Shown here piece after piece: positions 7,647 to 17,619 of a stretch of DNA of 17,619 nucleotides. The position numbers were made by a program, and so were the translations under genes. The notes beneath the pieces are model-generated. The model searched no databases. It saw only the letters and a list, made by a program, of their open reading frames with translations, and was not told where the DNA came from. Numbering within the stretch: the stretch's first letter is position 1; each line of letters begins with the position of its first letter. Source of the stretch: an uncultured Rubrobacteraceae bacterium (GTDB lineage Bacteria > Actinomycetota > Rubrobacteria > Rubrobacterales > Rubrobacteraceae); the NCBI GenBank assembly GCA_902805985.1, contig CADCUW010000192.1, positions 1 through 17,619 of the forward strand, in the 5' to 3' direction.

Positions 7647-7683
7647 TGTGAAGCCAACCCACGCGAATGGCAAACGTTGTTCT

Positions 7684-7780
7684 TCGGCACGCTCCGGCTT
7701 CGCCTGCGCTTGTCAGCGCGCCGCGCCCTTCGGGCTCCGCTCTCAGCACGCCCGGGGCTTCGGCCTTAGCCCTCAGCGGT
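7684..7780. repeat. Degenerate 29-30 bp tandem repeats upstream of uvrA
   Basis: Units begin at 7684 (TCGGCACG), 7713 (TCAGCGCG), 7743 (TCAGCACG) and 7773 (TCAGCGGT, a partial unit). Each full unit carries a central TTCG core with flanking G/C that can form a small hairpin, for example GCCCTTCGGGC in the second unit. The 3' part of the gap, 7800-7900, holds GAAAGCCGATAGCCGGAAGGC-like sequence and no gene I can support. Confidence 0.5.
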
Positions 7781-7902
7781 ACGATGGAGGACGACGGGAG
7801 TTGACGGGCGAAAGCCGATAGCCGGAAGGCTTTGGGATGAAAACTCCGGCCCTTCCCGGGCCGCCGCCCGGTGCTAAAATCTGCCAAAGAGTAATCTGGT
7901 TC

Positions 7903-7931
7903 TTTGGCCTCCCTAGAGGGGGCCGTATACT
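7903..7931 (+). promoter_or_regulatory. uvrA promoter with a palindrome in the spacer
   Basis: TTTGGC (7903-7908), a 17-bp spacer and TATACT (7926-7931). Transcription would begin near 7938. The spacer and -35 edge contain GGCCTCC (7906-7912), CTAGA, GGGGGCC (7918-7924), an inverted repeat with one mismatch that could be an operator. No GAAC-N4-GTTC type LexA box is visible. Confidence 0.55.
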
Positions 7932-7950
7932 TGCCGGTAACGTTTCGAGA

Positions 7951-7961
7951 GAAGGGGTGAT
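7951..7961 (+). promoter_or_regulatory. Shine-Dalgarno of uvrA that points to an ATC start
   Basis: GAAGGGGTGAT is nearly the full complement of the 16S rRNA 3' end (AAGGAGGTGAT with one missing base). Its core ends nine bases before ATC 7967, the codon where homologous UvrA proteins would begin. GTG 7988 is about 30 bases away, too far for this site. Confidence 0.6.
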
Positions 7962-7966
7962 GGCCC

Positions 7967-10813
<2,847 letters not shown>

Positions 10814-10819
10814 AGGGAA

Positions 10820-10973
10820 GGTTCTGAGGTTTCAGGTTTTGAGGTGTTTGGGATCATCCTCGGCGCGGTAACGGGCTTGTGCTCCGGAGACCATCGAGCC
10901 ATCCGGGGACGGTTCATCCTCTTTCTCTGGTGCCTGTGACCTCAAGACCCGGAGCCCCAAAACCTCAATTCCC
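10820..10973. repeat. Imperfect inverted repeat (fold-back) between uvrA and the next gene
   Basis: TGAGGTTT (10825-10832) and TTTTGAGGT (10837-10845) can pair with AAACCTCA (10960-10967) and ACCTCAAGA (10939-10947), in the correct nested order, enclosing about 93 bp. The structure fills the gap between the convergent uvrA and 149-residue gene, and could end transcription from both sides. The right arm carries the ACCCGGAGCC/AAAACCTC repeat also found at 5874-5902. Confidence 0.5.
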
Positions 10974-11414
10974 GTTCGCGGTCTCGACGAAATCTTCCAG
11001 GACCGAGCCGGTGATCATCCTTTCGAGGCCGCGGATTACGAGTGCCGAGTCCTCGACGTAGTCCGCGTAAGTGTCGTCGATGCGGGAGCGGCGGAAGAGG
11101 GATTCGAGGACCTTGCCGAGGCGGTTGATGCCCCATTCCATGTACTCCTCGCGGTAGAGGGCGACCTTCACGATGGCGTCCACGATGAGGGGGTCGAGGT
11201 TGCCGCGCTCGATGGTGGTGAAGGCGTAGTCGTACTGCTCGAGGATGCCGTCAAGCACGGGGCGGGCGTCCGGCATGTCTTCGCTCTCGAACATGAACAC
11301 GTACGAGCCGGCTATGATCTGGAGCGCCTTGTCCTGATAGTGGTACTCGCGCCGAGCGTAATTCTCTATGACCTCGAATAACTCGGAGAACTTCCCGTTT
11401 TCTGTGCCGGCCAT
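10965..11414 (-). CDS. Hypothetical all-helical protein
   Basis: A 149-residue acidic soluble protein that I do not recognise. It appears entirely alpha-helical, with amphipathic stretches such as SELFEVIENYARREYHYQDKALQ near the N-terminus and LYREEYMEWGINRLGKVLESLF in the middle; no signal peptide, membrane segment or catalytic motif is visible. ATG 11420 and ATG 11414 are both in frame. GAGAGG at 11426-11421 touches the first but lies six bases before the second, so I use 11414. A TAGAAT hexamer at 11465-11460 on the minus strand may be its -10 element, without a clear -35. It is convergent with uvrA and divergent from the gene at 11572. The tail runs into the fold-back region. Confidence 0.75.
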   Translation of the reverse strand: MAGTENGKFSELFEVIENYARREYHYQDKALQIIAGSYVFMFESEDMPDARPVLDGILEQYDYAFTTIERGNLDPLIVDAIVKVALYREEYMEWGINRLGKVLESLFRRSRIDDTYADYVEDSALVIRGLERMITGSVLEDFVETANGN

Positions 11415-11534
11415 CCTCATCCTCTCGCGTGTGTCGTCGAACTTACGTAGAACGGGGGAATTCTAACCGGGCGCGGGCCCTCAGCGCTACGGAGGCGCCG
11501 GGGGCGTATGGGGGACGTACACCGAAATTCGTCT

Positions 11535-11563
11535 TTGAAACCCCGTGGGGTGGCTGCTAAATT
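11535..11563 (+). promoter_or_regulatory. Promoter for the repeat-containing membrane protein, leaderless type
   Basis: TTGAAA (11535-11540), exactly 17 bp, then TAAATT (11558-11563). The ATG at 11572 is nine bases past the end of the -10 hexamer, so transcription would start at or within two bases of it. No Shine-Dalgarno is present, as expected for a leaderless message. Confidence 0.65.
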
Positions 11564-11571
11564 CTTCTCTC

Positions 11572-12492
11572 ATGAGCACCAGGAGCGGAAATCCCGGGAT
11601 GGACACCCACCAGGTCATGGCCGCCGGCCTCGCCTCCACCGGGGCGGCCTTCGTCACGTCGCGCTTCGGCGTGGCGGGGACGCTGCTCGGGGCCGCCCTG
11701 ACGGCCATGATCATCACCGGCGGCTCCGCCGTCCTCAAGGCCTATATAGAGAGCGCCGCAGGCCGGGTGCGTAGCGGCGCGACGAGGCTCCAGGAGCGTC
11801 GGGTGGGACGCCAGACGGACCCGCAGGAGCAGGTGGTCCCCGAACGGGAGGCCCCCACGGCGCAGGCCAACCCCCCGGGACGCCCGGACCTCAGGGACAA
11901 CTTCGCCGGGCGCATGAGGGCGGCCGTCGACTGGTTCAGGCAACTGCCGACGCCCGCGAGGCGGCCCATACTCATGAAGGCCCTCCTCGCCGCCGTCGTG
12001 GCGTTGGTGATCTGCCTGGTCGCTATCTGGGGCGTGGAGAAGCTTATCGGCAACAGCCTCTCTTGCGGCATCTGGGCCGAGTGCCCCTACGGCGCCGCCC
12101 CCGGCATACACGTCGCCGGGTTCGACGACTCCGGCGCGGGCTCAACGCTCTCCGGCGGGGACGTTGACTACGGCGGTGGCGGGGGCGTCATAGACTCCAT
12201 CCGGCAGGGTGGGGGCGTACCCGGAGGCGTGCCCGGAGGCGTGCCTGGAGGCGTACCCGATGGCGGGGGCCTGATCCCCGGTGGGGACGAGGCCCCATCC
12301 AGCGCCTCTCCGGCCCCCGAGGAAGAGGCGCCCTCCAGCGCCTCCCCGGCGGCGGACCCCGCCGAGGAAGAGGCGCCCTCCAGCGCCTCCCCGGCGGCGG
12401 ACCCCGCCGAGGAAGAGGCCCCTTCGAGCGCCTCGCCAGCGGCGGAGAACGGCGCCGAATCCGACGCCAGCGCCTCCCCGGCCGCCGAGTAA
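11572..12492 (+). CDS. Bitopic or two-helix membrane protein with a repetitive surface tail
   Basis: A 306-residue protein of unknown function. A hydrophobic segment lies at about 34-58, a charged, Gln/Pro-rich region at 65-130, and a strong membrane helix at 135-156 (ILMKALLAAVVALVICLVAIW). Then come C165 and C171 (CGIWAEC, a likely disulfide if outside the cell), a glycine-rich stretch, four GVPG units, and an EEEAPSSASPAADPA tail repeated from residue 250. The low-complexity Pro/Ala/Ser/Glu tail resembles wall-spanning linkers of surface proteins, but no sorting signal follows. The frame is open to 11545, but ATG 11572 fits the promoter. It is divergent from the gene at 11414 and followed by the permease, with only a weak hairpin at 12497-12515 in between. 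Confidence 0.78.
   Translation: MSTRSGNPGMDTHQVMAAGLASTGAAFVTSRFGVAGTLLGAALTAMIITGGSAVLKAYIESAAGRVRSGATRLQERRVGRQTDPQEQVVPEREAPTAQANPPGRPDLRDNFAGRMRAAVDWFRQLPTPARRPILMKALLAAVVALVICLVAIWGVEKLIGNSLSCGIWAECPYGAAPGIHVAGFDDSGAGSTLSGGDVDYGGGGGVIDSIRQGGGVPGGVPGGVPGGVPDGGGLIPGGDEAPSSASPAPEEEAPSSASPAADPAEEEAPSSASPAADPAEEEAPSSASPAAENGAESDASASPAAE
12214..12261 (+). repeat. Four 12-bp tandem repeats encoding GVPG
   Basis: Units at 12214, 12226, 12238 and 12250, of the form GGCGT(A/G)CC(C/T)GGA; the last ends in GAT. They lie in frame within the surface part of the membrane protein and code for Gly-Val-Pro-Gly, an elastin-like flexible sequence. Confidence 0.85.
12319..12443 (+). repeat. 45-bp tandem repeats, two copies identical
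   Basis: Units 12319-12363 and 12364-12408 are identical base for base and encode EEEAPSSASPAADPA. A third unit from 12409 has diverged at several third positions and changes to AAENGA. A degenerate half unit (EAPSSASPAP) precedes them. Perfect identity next to a diverged copy points to recent duplication, so copy number probably varies between strains. Confidence 0.9.
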
Positions 12493-12594
12493 CACCGGCC
12501 CGGTACGTCCGGGTCAGCGTGCCATCTCATAACCCTTTACAATGCGCGCAGCGTGCGAACGTGGGTGGTGGGAGAAGCTCAAAGGAGGGCCGCT

Positions 12595-14088
12595 GTGGGG
12601 ATCATGCGCACCAAGTCTATCGAGCAATCTATCAGGGACACGGAAGAGCCAGAGTTCAAGCTTAACAAGTCCCTAGGACCCCTCGATCTGACGGTCTTCG
12701 GCATAGGCGTCATCATCGGCACGGGGCTCTTCGTCCTGACCGGTGAGGCCGCGGCCACGTACGCAGGTCCCGCCATCGCGCTCTCCTACGTCGTGGCAGG
12801 GCTGGCCTGCGCGCTGGCGGCGCTGTGTTACGCGGAGTTCGCGAGCACCGTGCCGGTCGCAGGGAGCGCCTACACGTTCTCCTACGCCGCTTTGGGTGAG
12901 TTCGTGGCGTGGCTGATCGGCTGGGACCTTATCCTCGAGTTCACGCTCGGGGCCGCGACGGTGGCCAAGGGTTGGTCCGGGTACTTCGTCATCGTTCTCG
13001 AGTTTCTCGGGATAGCGGTGCCGGGGGCGCTCATCCCGAACGCGGAGGGGGCGGGTGTCGACTTTCTCGCGGTAGCGGTCATCCTCGCGATGACGGTCGT
13101 CCTGGTCTTGGGGATCAAGCTAAGCTCGCAGTTCAACCAGGTGATCACCGCGATAAAGGTCCTGGTAACGCTCTTTATCATCGGATTCGGGGTGTGGTTT
13201 ATCGACGCGGCGAACCTCACGCCGTTCATCCCGGCGCCGGCCCCTGGGGAAGATGCCTACGGAAGCGCCCTCGATGCCTACCTGCTACCGAGCATCTTGG
13301 GTATCGACACGATCTACGGCGTGACCGGCATCTTTACCGGGGCCGCGCTGGTCTTTTTCGCCTACATCGGCTTCGACATCGTGGCTACGACCTCCGAGGA
13401 GGCGCGCAACCCGCAAAGAGATATACCCATCGGCATCTTCGCCTCGCTCGGGATCTGCACGGTCCTCTACATACTGGCATCCGTGGTCTTTACCGGGCTG
13501 AGGCCGTACAAGGAGCTCGCCACGTCCGCCCCGGCGGCGACGGCGCTCGAGAACACGCCCTTCCCGGCCGCCCAACTGGTCGTCTCGACGGCGATCCTCA
13601 TCGGGCTTACCGTGGTCGTCATGATCCTGATCCTCGGCCAGAGCCGGGTTGCCTTCGCCATGAGCCGGGACAACCTGCTCCCGCCGTGGCTGGCGCGGGT
13701 CCACCCGAGCTTCCGCACGCCGTACAGGATCACGATCATCACCGGCATCGTCGCCTCCGTGTTGGCCTTCTTCCTGCCGCTCACCACGCTCGGGGAGCTG
13801 GTCAACATAGGCACGCTCGCCGCCTTCGTGCTGGTCTCCCTCGGGGTGCTCGTCTTGAGGCGCACCCAGCCGGACCTCCACCGGGCGTTCAGGACGCCGC
13901 TGGTCCCCTGGGTCCCGGTCGCGGCCGTCGCCCTGTGCCTCTTCGTCATGGGCTTCCTGACCATCGGGACCTGGATCCGGTTCCTCGGCTGGATGGTCCT
14001 CGGCGTCGTCTTCTACTTCGCCTACAGTCGCTCCCACAGCCGCCTGGGCCGCAGCGAGTCTGCCGGGGGGTCCTCGGAAGGGGCCTGA
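12595..14088 (+). CDS. APC-family amino acid permease, cationic amino acid transporter type
   Basis: A 497-residue, about twelve-helix secondary transporter of the amino acid-polyamine-organocation superfamily. The first helix holds the unwound substrate-binding motif GIGVIIGTGLFVLTG (about residues 35-49). Helix three contains the YAEFASTVPVAGSAYTFSYAALGE signature, and the cytosolic loop has TSEEARNPQRDIPIGI. These are typical of the bacterial CAT-like branch (YfnA/ApcT type); the substrate cannot be fixed. GGAGG at 12584-12588 lies six bases before GTG 12595, which I use in place of the GTG or ATG starts at 12553 or 12604. TACAAT at 12538-12543 may be a -10 element but has no good -35. The C-terminal tail is basic, then Gly/Ser-rich. 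Confidence 0.93.
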   Translation: MGIMRTKSIEQSIRDTEEPEFKLNKSLGPLDLTVFGIGVIIGTGLFVLTGEAAATYAGPAIALSYVVAGLACALAALCYAEFASTVPVAGSAYTFSYAALGEFVAWLIGWDLILEFTLGAATVAKGWSGYFVIVLEFLGIAVPGALIPNAEGAGVDFLAVAVILAMTVVLVLGIKLSSQFNQVITAIKVLVTLFIIGFGVWFIDAANLTPFIPAPAPGEDAYGSALDAYLLPSILGIDTIYGVTGIFTGAALVFFAYIGFDIVATTSEEARNPQRDIPIGIFASLGICTVLYILASVVFTGLRPYKELATSAPAATALENTPFPAAQLVVSTAILIGLTVVVMILILGQSRVAFAMSRDNLLPPWLARVHPSFRTPYRITIITGIVASVLAFFLPLTTLGELVNIGTLAAFVLVSLGVLVLRRTQPDLHRAFRTPLVPWVPVAAVALCLFVMGFLTIGTWIRFLGWMVLGVVFYFAYSRSHSRLGRSESAGGSSEGA

Positions 14089-14142
14089 GCCCGGGAGAGG
14101 GATCACGGGCCTTCCCGCCCCGCGCGTTAGAATAGGCGGGCC

Positions 14143-15639
14143 TTGGCGACTTTTGAAGACACCCCCAAACCCGTCCTGCTCCTCGTGCTCGACGGCATCA
14201 GGCCCGACGTGCTGCGCTCCGCCATCGACGCGGGCGAGACCCCGAACCTCGGGGCGCTGGCCGACCGTGGCGAGGCGGTCTGGGACGCGGTCTCCGTCTT
14301 CCCGAGCATCACGCCCGCGGCGACGGCCGCTATAGCGACCGGTGAGGCCCCGGCGAAGAGCGGCATCGTCGGCCACGCCTGGTACGACGAGCGGGAGCGG
14401 CGGGTGGTCATCTACGGCGCCATGACCGAGACCGTGATGGCGACCGGCCCCATAAAGGTCTTCCACAACAACGTCTGGCGGATGAACCGCGACGACCTGA
14501 AGGCCGCAACCCTCTTCGAGACGCTCCACGATAGGGGCTTCGACGGCGCGTGCGTGAACTTCCCGGTCCGCCGCGGCCCGCACACGCACCCCGTCAGGCT
14601 GAAGACCGTCGATAACTACCGCAAGAACGGCCGCTACCTCGGCCCCTCCGTCGAGGGCCCGAAGGAGTACTTCATGGGCGACCTCTTCTACAGCCGGGAG
14701 ACAGGGTTCAACGGGCGCAAGGCGAGCGGCGGCCTCCGCCGCTCAGCCGGCATCAACGACGAGTACGCCGCCAGGGTCGGGGCGATGCTCGTAAAGGAGA
14801 GGTCAGCGCCCTTCAACCTCGTGTACTTCTTCAAGGGGGACTCGATCGCCCACCACCACGGCCTCTCTGCGCAGCGGGAGTGGCTCCGCACGGCAGACGA
14901 TTACGTCGGCAGGATCTTCGCCGCCGCCGGTGGCGTGGACCGGCTGTTGGAGGACTACGCCGTCCTCGCCCTCTCGGACCACGGCCACGCGCCGCTGCTC
15001 CCGGGACGCCGCCACGTGGACCTGCGACGCCTGCTCGGCCTCAAGGTCTCCTCCGGCATAAAGGCCCGCTTCGGCCGGAACGACGACGCCGTCGTGGTCC
15101 CGAACGGACGGTCGGCCCTCATCTACCTGCGCGACGGCATCGAACGCGAGTCGCTGGCCGAGGGCCTCGTCGGGCGCCGGGGCGTGGACCTGGCCGCGTG
15201 GTCCGAAGACGGGTGGGGGAGCGTGCTTGGTACCGGCGGGCTTTTGAAGTTTCGTCCCGGCACCGGGCCCGCGGATCCCTTCGGGCGTACGTGGGAGCTG
15301 GACGGCGACCCGCGCGCGCTCGACCTCGAGGTGGCGGGCGGCGGGATACGGTACGGGGATTACCCCGACGCCCTGGAGCGGCTGTGGGGTTGCATGCACG
15401 CGCCCAGGTGCGGGGACCTGGTGCTCTCCGCGGAGCCGGGCTACACGTTCGGCGAGGTCTCGGGCGGGTACCACAAGGCGAGCGACCACGGGTCCCTGCA
15501 CGCCGAAGACTCAAACGTTTTCGTGCTGGCGGGCGGCTTCGGCGAGGGCGAGAGGGCGCCGCGCAGGATCACGGACGTCGCCCCGATGCTCCTCGACCAC
15601 TTCGGCGCCGGAAAGACCGCGGAGCCCAGTGTCCTCTAG
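14143..15639 (+). CDS. Alkaline phosphatase superfamily hydrolase (phosphodiesterase/nucleotide pyrophosphatase type)
   Basis: A 498-residue metal-dependent phospho-hydrolase without a signal peptide, so probably cytosolic. The expected two-metal site is visible: D17 in LVLDGIRPD, the nucleophile region FPSITPAATAAIATG (T57 by analogy to the TxTFPN motif), D233 and H237 or H239 in GDSIAHHHG, D279-H280 in LSDHGH, and H449 in SDHGSLH. This pattern is nearest to the NPP/type I phosphodiesterase branch; phosphonoacetate hydrolase-like or other substrates are possible. The start is TTG 14143, with TAGAAT (14128-14133) ten bases upstream and only a weak GGCGGG as ribosome site. It overlaps the next gene by 11 bp, so the two proteins are probably made together. 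Confidence 0.85.
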   Translation: MATFEDTPKPVLLLVLDGIRPDVLRSAIDAGETPNLGALADRGEAVWDAVSVFPSITPAATAAIATGEAPAKSGIVGHAWYDERERRVVIYGAMTETVMATGPIKVFHNNVWRMNRDDLKAATLFETLHDRGFDGACVNFPVRRGPHTHPVRLKTVDNYRKNGRYLGPSVEGPKEYFMGDLFYSRETGFNGRKASGGLRRSAGINDEYAARVGAMLVKERSAPFNLVYFFKGDSIAHHHGLSAQREWLRTADDYVGRIFAAAGGVDRLLEDYAVLALSDHGHAPLLPGRRHVDLRRLLGLKVSSGIKARFGRNDDAVVVPNGRSALIYLRDGIERESLAEGLVGRRGVDLAAWSEDGWGSVLGTGGLLKFRPGTGPADPFGRTWELDGDPRALDLEVAGGGIRYGDYPDALERLWGCMHAPRCGDLVLSAEPGYTFGEVSGGYHKASDHGSLHAEDSNVFVLAGGFGEGERAPRRITDVAPMLLDHFGAGKTAEPSVL

Positions 15640-16360
15640 TCAGAACGGAAGGGCGGAGCAAGGGGGGCTTCAGCCCCGCTACCGGCGGGCTTTCGGGTGC
15701 GTCACGTGGCTGTACATGGCCTTGCTGACCTTCCTGACGGCCAACTTCTTCATCTCGCTGGCGTTCCGGTTTTTCGGCGGCGAGGCGGTCTATAACTACA
15801 CGCCGCCGACGCTCGCATACCTCGGGACGGTGCTGCTCGTGCCGGGGATGGTCTTCGCGGCGGTACTCGGGGCCCGCACCTACCGCGCCCCGCGCCGTGT
15901 GGCGGGAAGGGTCGGGGCGGGGGTGGGGGCGCTAATCGGGCTCTCCGGTTTCCTCTCGCTTGTCTGGATCTCCGCCGCCCTCGGCTTCGCCGAGCGGGAT
16001 CAGGCCTTCAGGAGCGGGATCTTCGCCGATGTCGGCGGCGTGGCTTTCTACCTCTTCCCGGCCCTCACCCTGGCCGCGGCGGTCCTCGTCATCATCGCGC
16101 TCTACTCAAAGGGTACGGACACCTCGCGCCGGTTCAGGCTCGGACTCGCCGGCGCCAGCCTCGCCGTGCTGGCGGGTGTTGGGCTCGTGCTCTCTGACCC
16201 TGATGCCGTGGGGATCGCGGCGGTCCTGATCTCGGCCGTCTCGGCGGCCCTCGCCGGCTGGGTCGGCGGCGCCGGCGGCTACGCGCGGGCCGGGGGGGAC
16301 GAGATGGTCCCGCCAGGCTCGACGATCCAACCCCGCGCCCCCCGCCCGAACCCCCGCTGA
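15629..16360 (+). CDS. Six-helix membrane protein of unknown function, coupled to the hydrolase
   Basis: A 243-residue protein with six probable membrane helices near residues 23-47, 62-82, 92-118, 132-156, 168-187 and 193-217, and a proline-rich C-terminal tail ([16 protein letters not shown]). I recognise no family motif. It starts at GTG 15629, inside the last codons of the hydrolase gene (11-bp overlap), with GGAG at 15621-15624; this suggests translational coupling. The stop is 40 bp before uvrC, which has its own promoter. A link to the hydrolase is likely from the overlap, but its nature is not shown. Confidence 0.75.
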   Translation: MSSSQNGRAEQGGLQPRYRRAFGCVTWLYMALLTFLTANFFISLAFRFFGGEAVYNYTPPTLAYLGTVLLVPGMVFAAVLGARTYRAPRRVAGRVGAGVGALIGLSGFLSLVWISAALGFAERDQAFRSGIFADVGGVAFYLFPALTLAAAVLVIIALYSKGTDTSRRFRLGLAGASLAVLAGVGLVLSDPDAVGIAAVLISAVSAALAGWVGGAGGYARAGGDEMVPPGSTIQPRAPRPNPR

Positions 16361-16387
16361 TCCGACCGAGCCGCCGCGGGGACGCGG

Positions 16388-16401
16388 TATAATACGCCCG
16401 A
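16388..16401 (+). promoter_or_regulatory. uvrC -10 element, leaderless start
   Basis: A perfect TATAAT (16388-16393) is followed by seven bases and then the uvrC ATG at 16401, so the message would begin at or next to its start codon. No Shine-Dalgarno is present. The -35 region around 16362-16370 (CCGACCGAG) is far from consensus. Confidence 0.7.
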
Positions 16402-17619
16402 TGTCCCGCAACGGTTACCCCGACAGGTCCCACCTCCCGACTTCTCCTGGCGTCTACATCTTCAAGGACGACGGGGACAGGGTCGTCTACGTCGGCAAGG
16501 CGAAGAACATCCGCAGCCGGGTCGCCAACTACTTCACCAAGGGCGGGGACGGCAGGCCGAAGATCGCTGAGTTGCGCGAGCGCGTCTCCGGGATAGATTT
16601 CATCGCCACGCGCACCGAGACGGAGGCGCTCGTCCTCGAGGCGAACCTCATCAAGCGCCACCGACCGCGCTTCAACGCCTCCCTCAAGGATGACAAGAGC
16701 TACCCCTACATCGTGGTGACGATGGGGGACGAGTACCCGCGGGTCTTCGCCACGCGCTCTCTGCACGATTCGCGCCACCGCTACTTCGGTCCTTTCCCGA
16801 GCGCGGGATCGGTCCATTCGACGCTGGACGTCTTGAACAAGACGTTCCCGTTCCGCAAGTGCCGGGGGCCCGAGCCGGGGCGCAGGAGCGGGGTGCCTTG
16901 CCTGAACTACCACATCGGCCGGTCTGCGGCGCCTTGCATCGGGGCGGTCACCAAAGAGGAGTACGACGGGATCATCGCCGACGTCGTCTTCTTCCTCGAA
17001 GGCCGGGTGGACGGCCTGATCCGGACCCGCAAAGACGCCATGAAGACCGCCGCCCGCGAGATGGACTTCGAGCGGGCCGCCAAGCTGCGCGACGAGCTGT
17101 CGGCCCTGAACCACGTCCGCGACCGCCAGCAGGCCACCATCACCTCGGAGGACTCCTTCGACGCCGTCGGCGCCTTTGCCGAGAACGGCTCGGCCTGCGT
17201 CCAGGTCTTCGCCGTCCGCGACGGCCAGGTCGTCAACCGTGACTCGTTCCTGCTCGACAACTACGGCGAGGAGAGCGCGGAGAGCGTCGCCCTCAAGTTC
17301 GTCCCCCAGTACTACGACAACGCCGCCGTCCCCCGCGAGGTCCTGGTCCAATCCGAGGCGGACGATGAGACCCTGGCCCCTTTACGGGAACATCTCTCGG
17401 AGGTGCGCGGCACGCGGGTAAACGTGCATCGCCCCCGGCGCGGGGACAAGCGCCGCGTATTGGAGAACGCCGTCAGAAACGCCGAGTTGGGTCTCTCCCA
17501 CGAGAAGATGCTCGACGAGGCCCGCCGCAACCAGGTCGCCTCGACGCTGGATGCGCTGCGCGAGGAGCTGGCGCTCCCGAAGCTCCCGATGCGCATCGAG
17601 TGCTACGACATCTCAAACA
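16401..17619 (+). CDS. uvrC: UvrABC system protein C, 3' end outside the window
   Basis: Dual-incision endonuclease of nucleotide excision repair, acting on the UvrB-DNA complex. The 406 residues present hold the N-terminal GIY-YIG nuclease (G17-V18-Y19, Y30-V31-G32, R40, E80 in [11 protein letters not shown]92 in [10 protein letters not shown]), a cysteine cluster, the UVR helical hairpin that binds UvrB (about 210-245, [13 protein letters not shown]), and the start of the RNase H-like nuclease ending at IECYDIS, whose D403 should be the first catalytic Asp. The iron-sulfur ligand set is C154, C167, C179, but the third position is S175 (GRSAAPC) where Cys is usual. ATG 16401 follows TATAAT by seven bases. 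The RNase H-like core and helix-hairpin-helix lie beyond the window. Confidence 0.97.
   Translation, partial: MSRNGYPDRSHLPTSPGVYIFKDDGDRVVYVGKAKNIRSRVANYFTKGGDGRPKIAELRERVSGIDFIATRTETEALVLEANLIKRHRPRFNASLKDDKSYPYIVVTMGDEYPRVFATRSLHDSRHRYFGPFPSAGSVHSTLDVLNKTFPFRKCRGPEPGRRSGVPCLNYHIGRSAAPCIGAVTKEEYDGIIADVVFFLEGRVDGLIRTRKDAMKTAAREMDFERAAKLRDELSALNHVRDRQQATITSEDSFDAVGAFAENGSACVQVFAVRDGQVVNRDSFLLDNYGEESAESVALKFVPQYYDNAAVPREVLVQSEADDETLAPLREHLSEVRGTRVNVHRPRRGDKRRVLENAVRNAELGLSHEKMLDEARRNQVASTLDALREELALPKLPMRIECYDISN

Noticed and set aside
6360..7769. 469-codon open frame on the plus strand opposite the PucR regulator
   Set aside because: Shadow frame of a well-supported gene; no recognisable domain or ribosome site.
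12214..12443. CRISPR-like array
   Set aside because: The repeats are directly adjacent, in frame, and code for protein repeats; there are no spacers and no cas genes.
12497..12515. Hairpin after the repeat-containing gene as a terminator
   Set aside because: A 7-bp stem with one G-T pair but no T-tract; too weak to annotate as a terminator.
14089..14110. Hairpin GCCCG/CGGGC after the permease as a terminator
   Set aside because: Only 5 bp of stem, a 12-base loop and no T-tract, so it is indistinguishable from chance in GC-rich DNA.
16134..17351. 405-codon open frame on the minus strand opposite uvrC
   Set aside because: Antisense to uvrC and the preceding membrane gene, Val/Asp/Arg-rich and without motif.

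Overview
This is a stretch of bacterial chromosome with high GC content. Many genes start at GTG or TTG, several promoters sit directly against the start codon (leaderless-type), and the UvrA and UvrC proteins look like those of Gram-positive bacteria. A deep-branching actinomycete, possibly of the Rubrobacter type, fits best. That placement rests on general look, not on a marker-gene comparison. There is no phage, transposase, CRISPR array or RNA gene that I can support.

Layout. 1-1382: a short-chain dehydrogenase (minus strand, cut by the window edge) is divergent from a TetR repressor, with a palindromic operator between them and a terminator after the repressor. 1563-3875: a second TetR repressor is followed on the minus strand by a CPBP-type membrane protein and is divergent from a polytopic membrane protein. 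A 26-bp operator lies across both promoters. 3866-7646: a small PH-like protein overlaps the membrane gene tail to tail. It is followed by an ammonium transporter (amt) with a strong terminator and, upstream on the same strand, a large PucR-type regulator. 7684-7987 is a repeat-bearing intergenic region with the uvrA promoter. 7967-10813: uvrA. 10814-10964: a fold-back intergenic region. 10965-12492: two proteins of unknown function transcribed divergently, one with perfect 45-bp repeats in its surface-exposed tail. 12595-16360: an APC-family amino acid permease, an alkaline-phosphatase-superfamily hydrolase and a six-helix membrane protein translationally coupled to the hydrolase. 16401-17619: the first 406 codons of uvrC, cut by the window edge.

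How it fits together. Two classical repressor/target modules sit at the left. The centre has a nitrogen theme (PucR regulator plus Amt). The right half holds the nucleotide excision repair genes uvrA and uvrC about 5.6 kb apart, with unrelated membrane and surface genes between them. I found no clearly new multi-gene system. The points most worth checking are a Cys-to-Ser change in the UvrC iron-sulfur ligands, the CPBP protein lacking expected active-site residues, the apparent ATC start of uvrA, and short intergenic repeats shared between two distant gaps.
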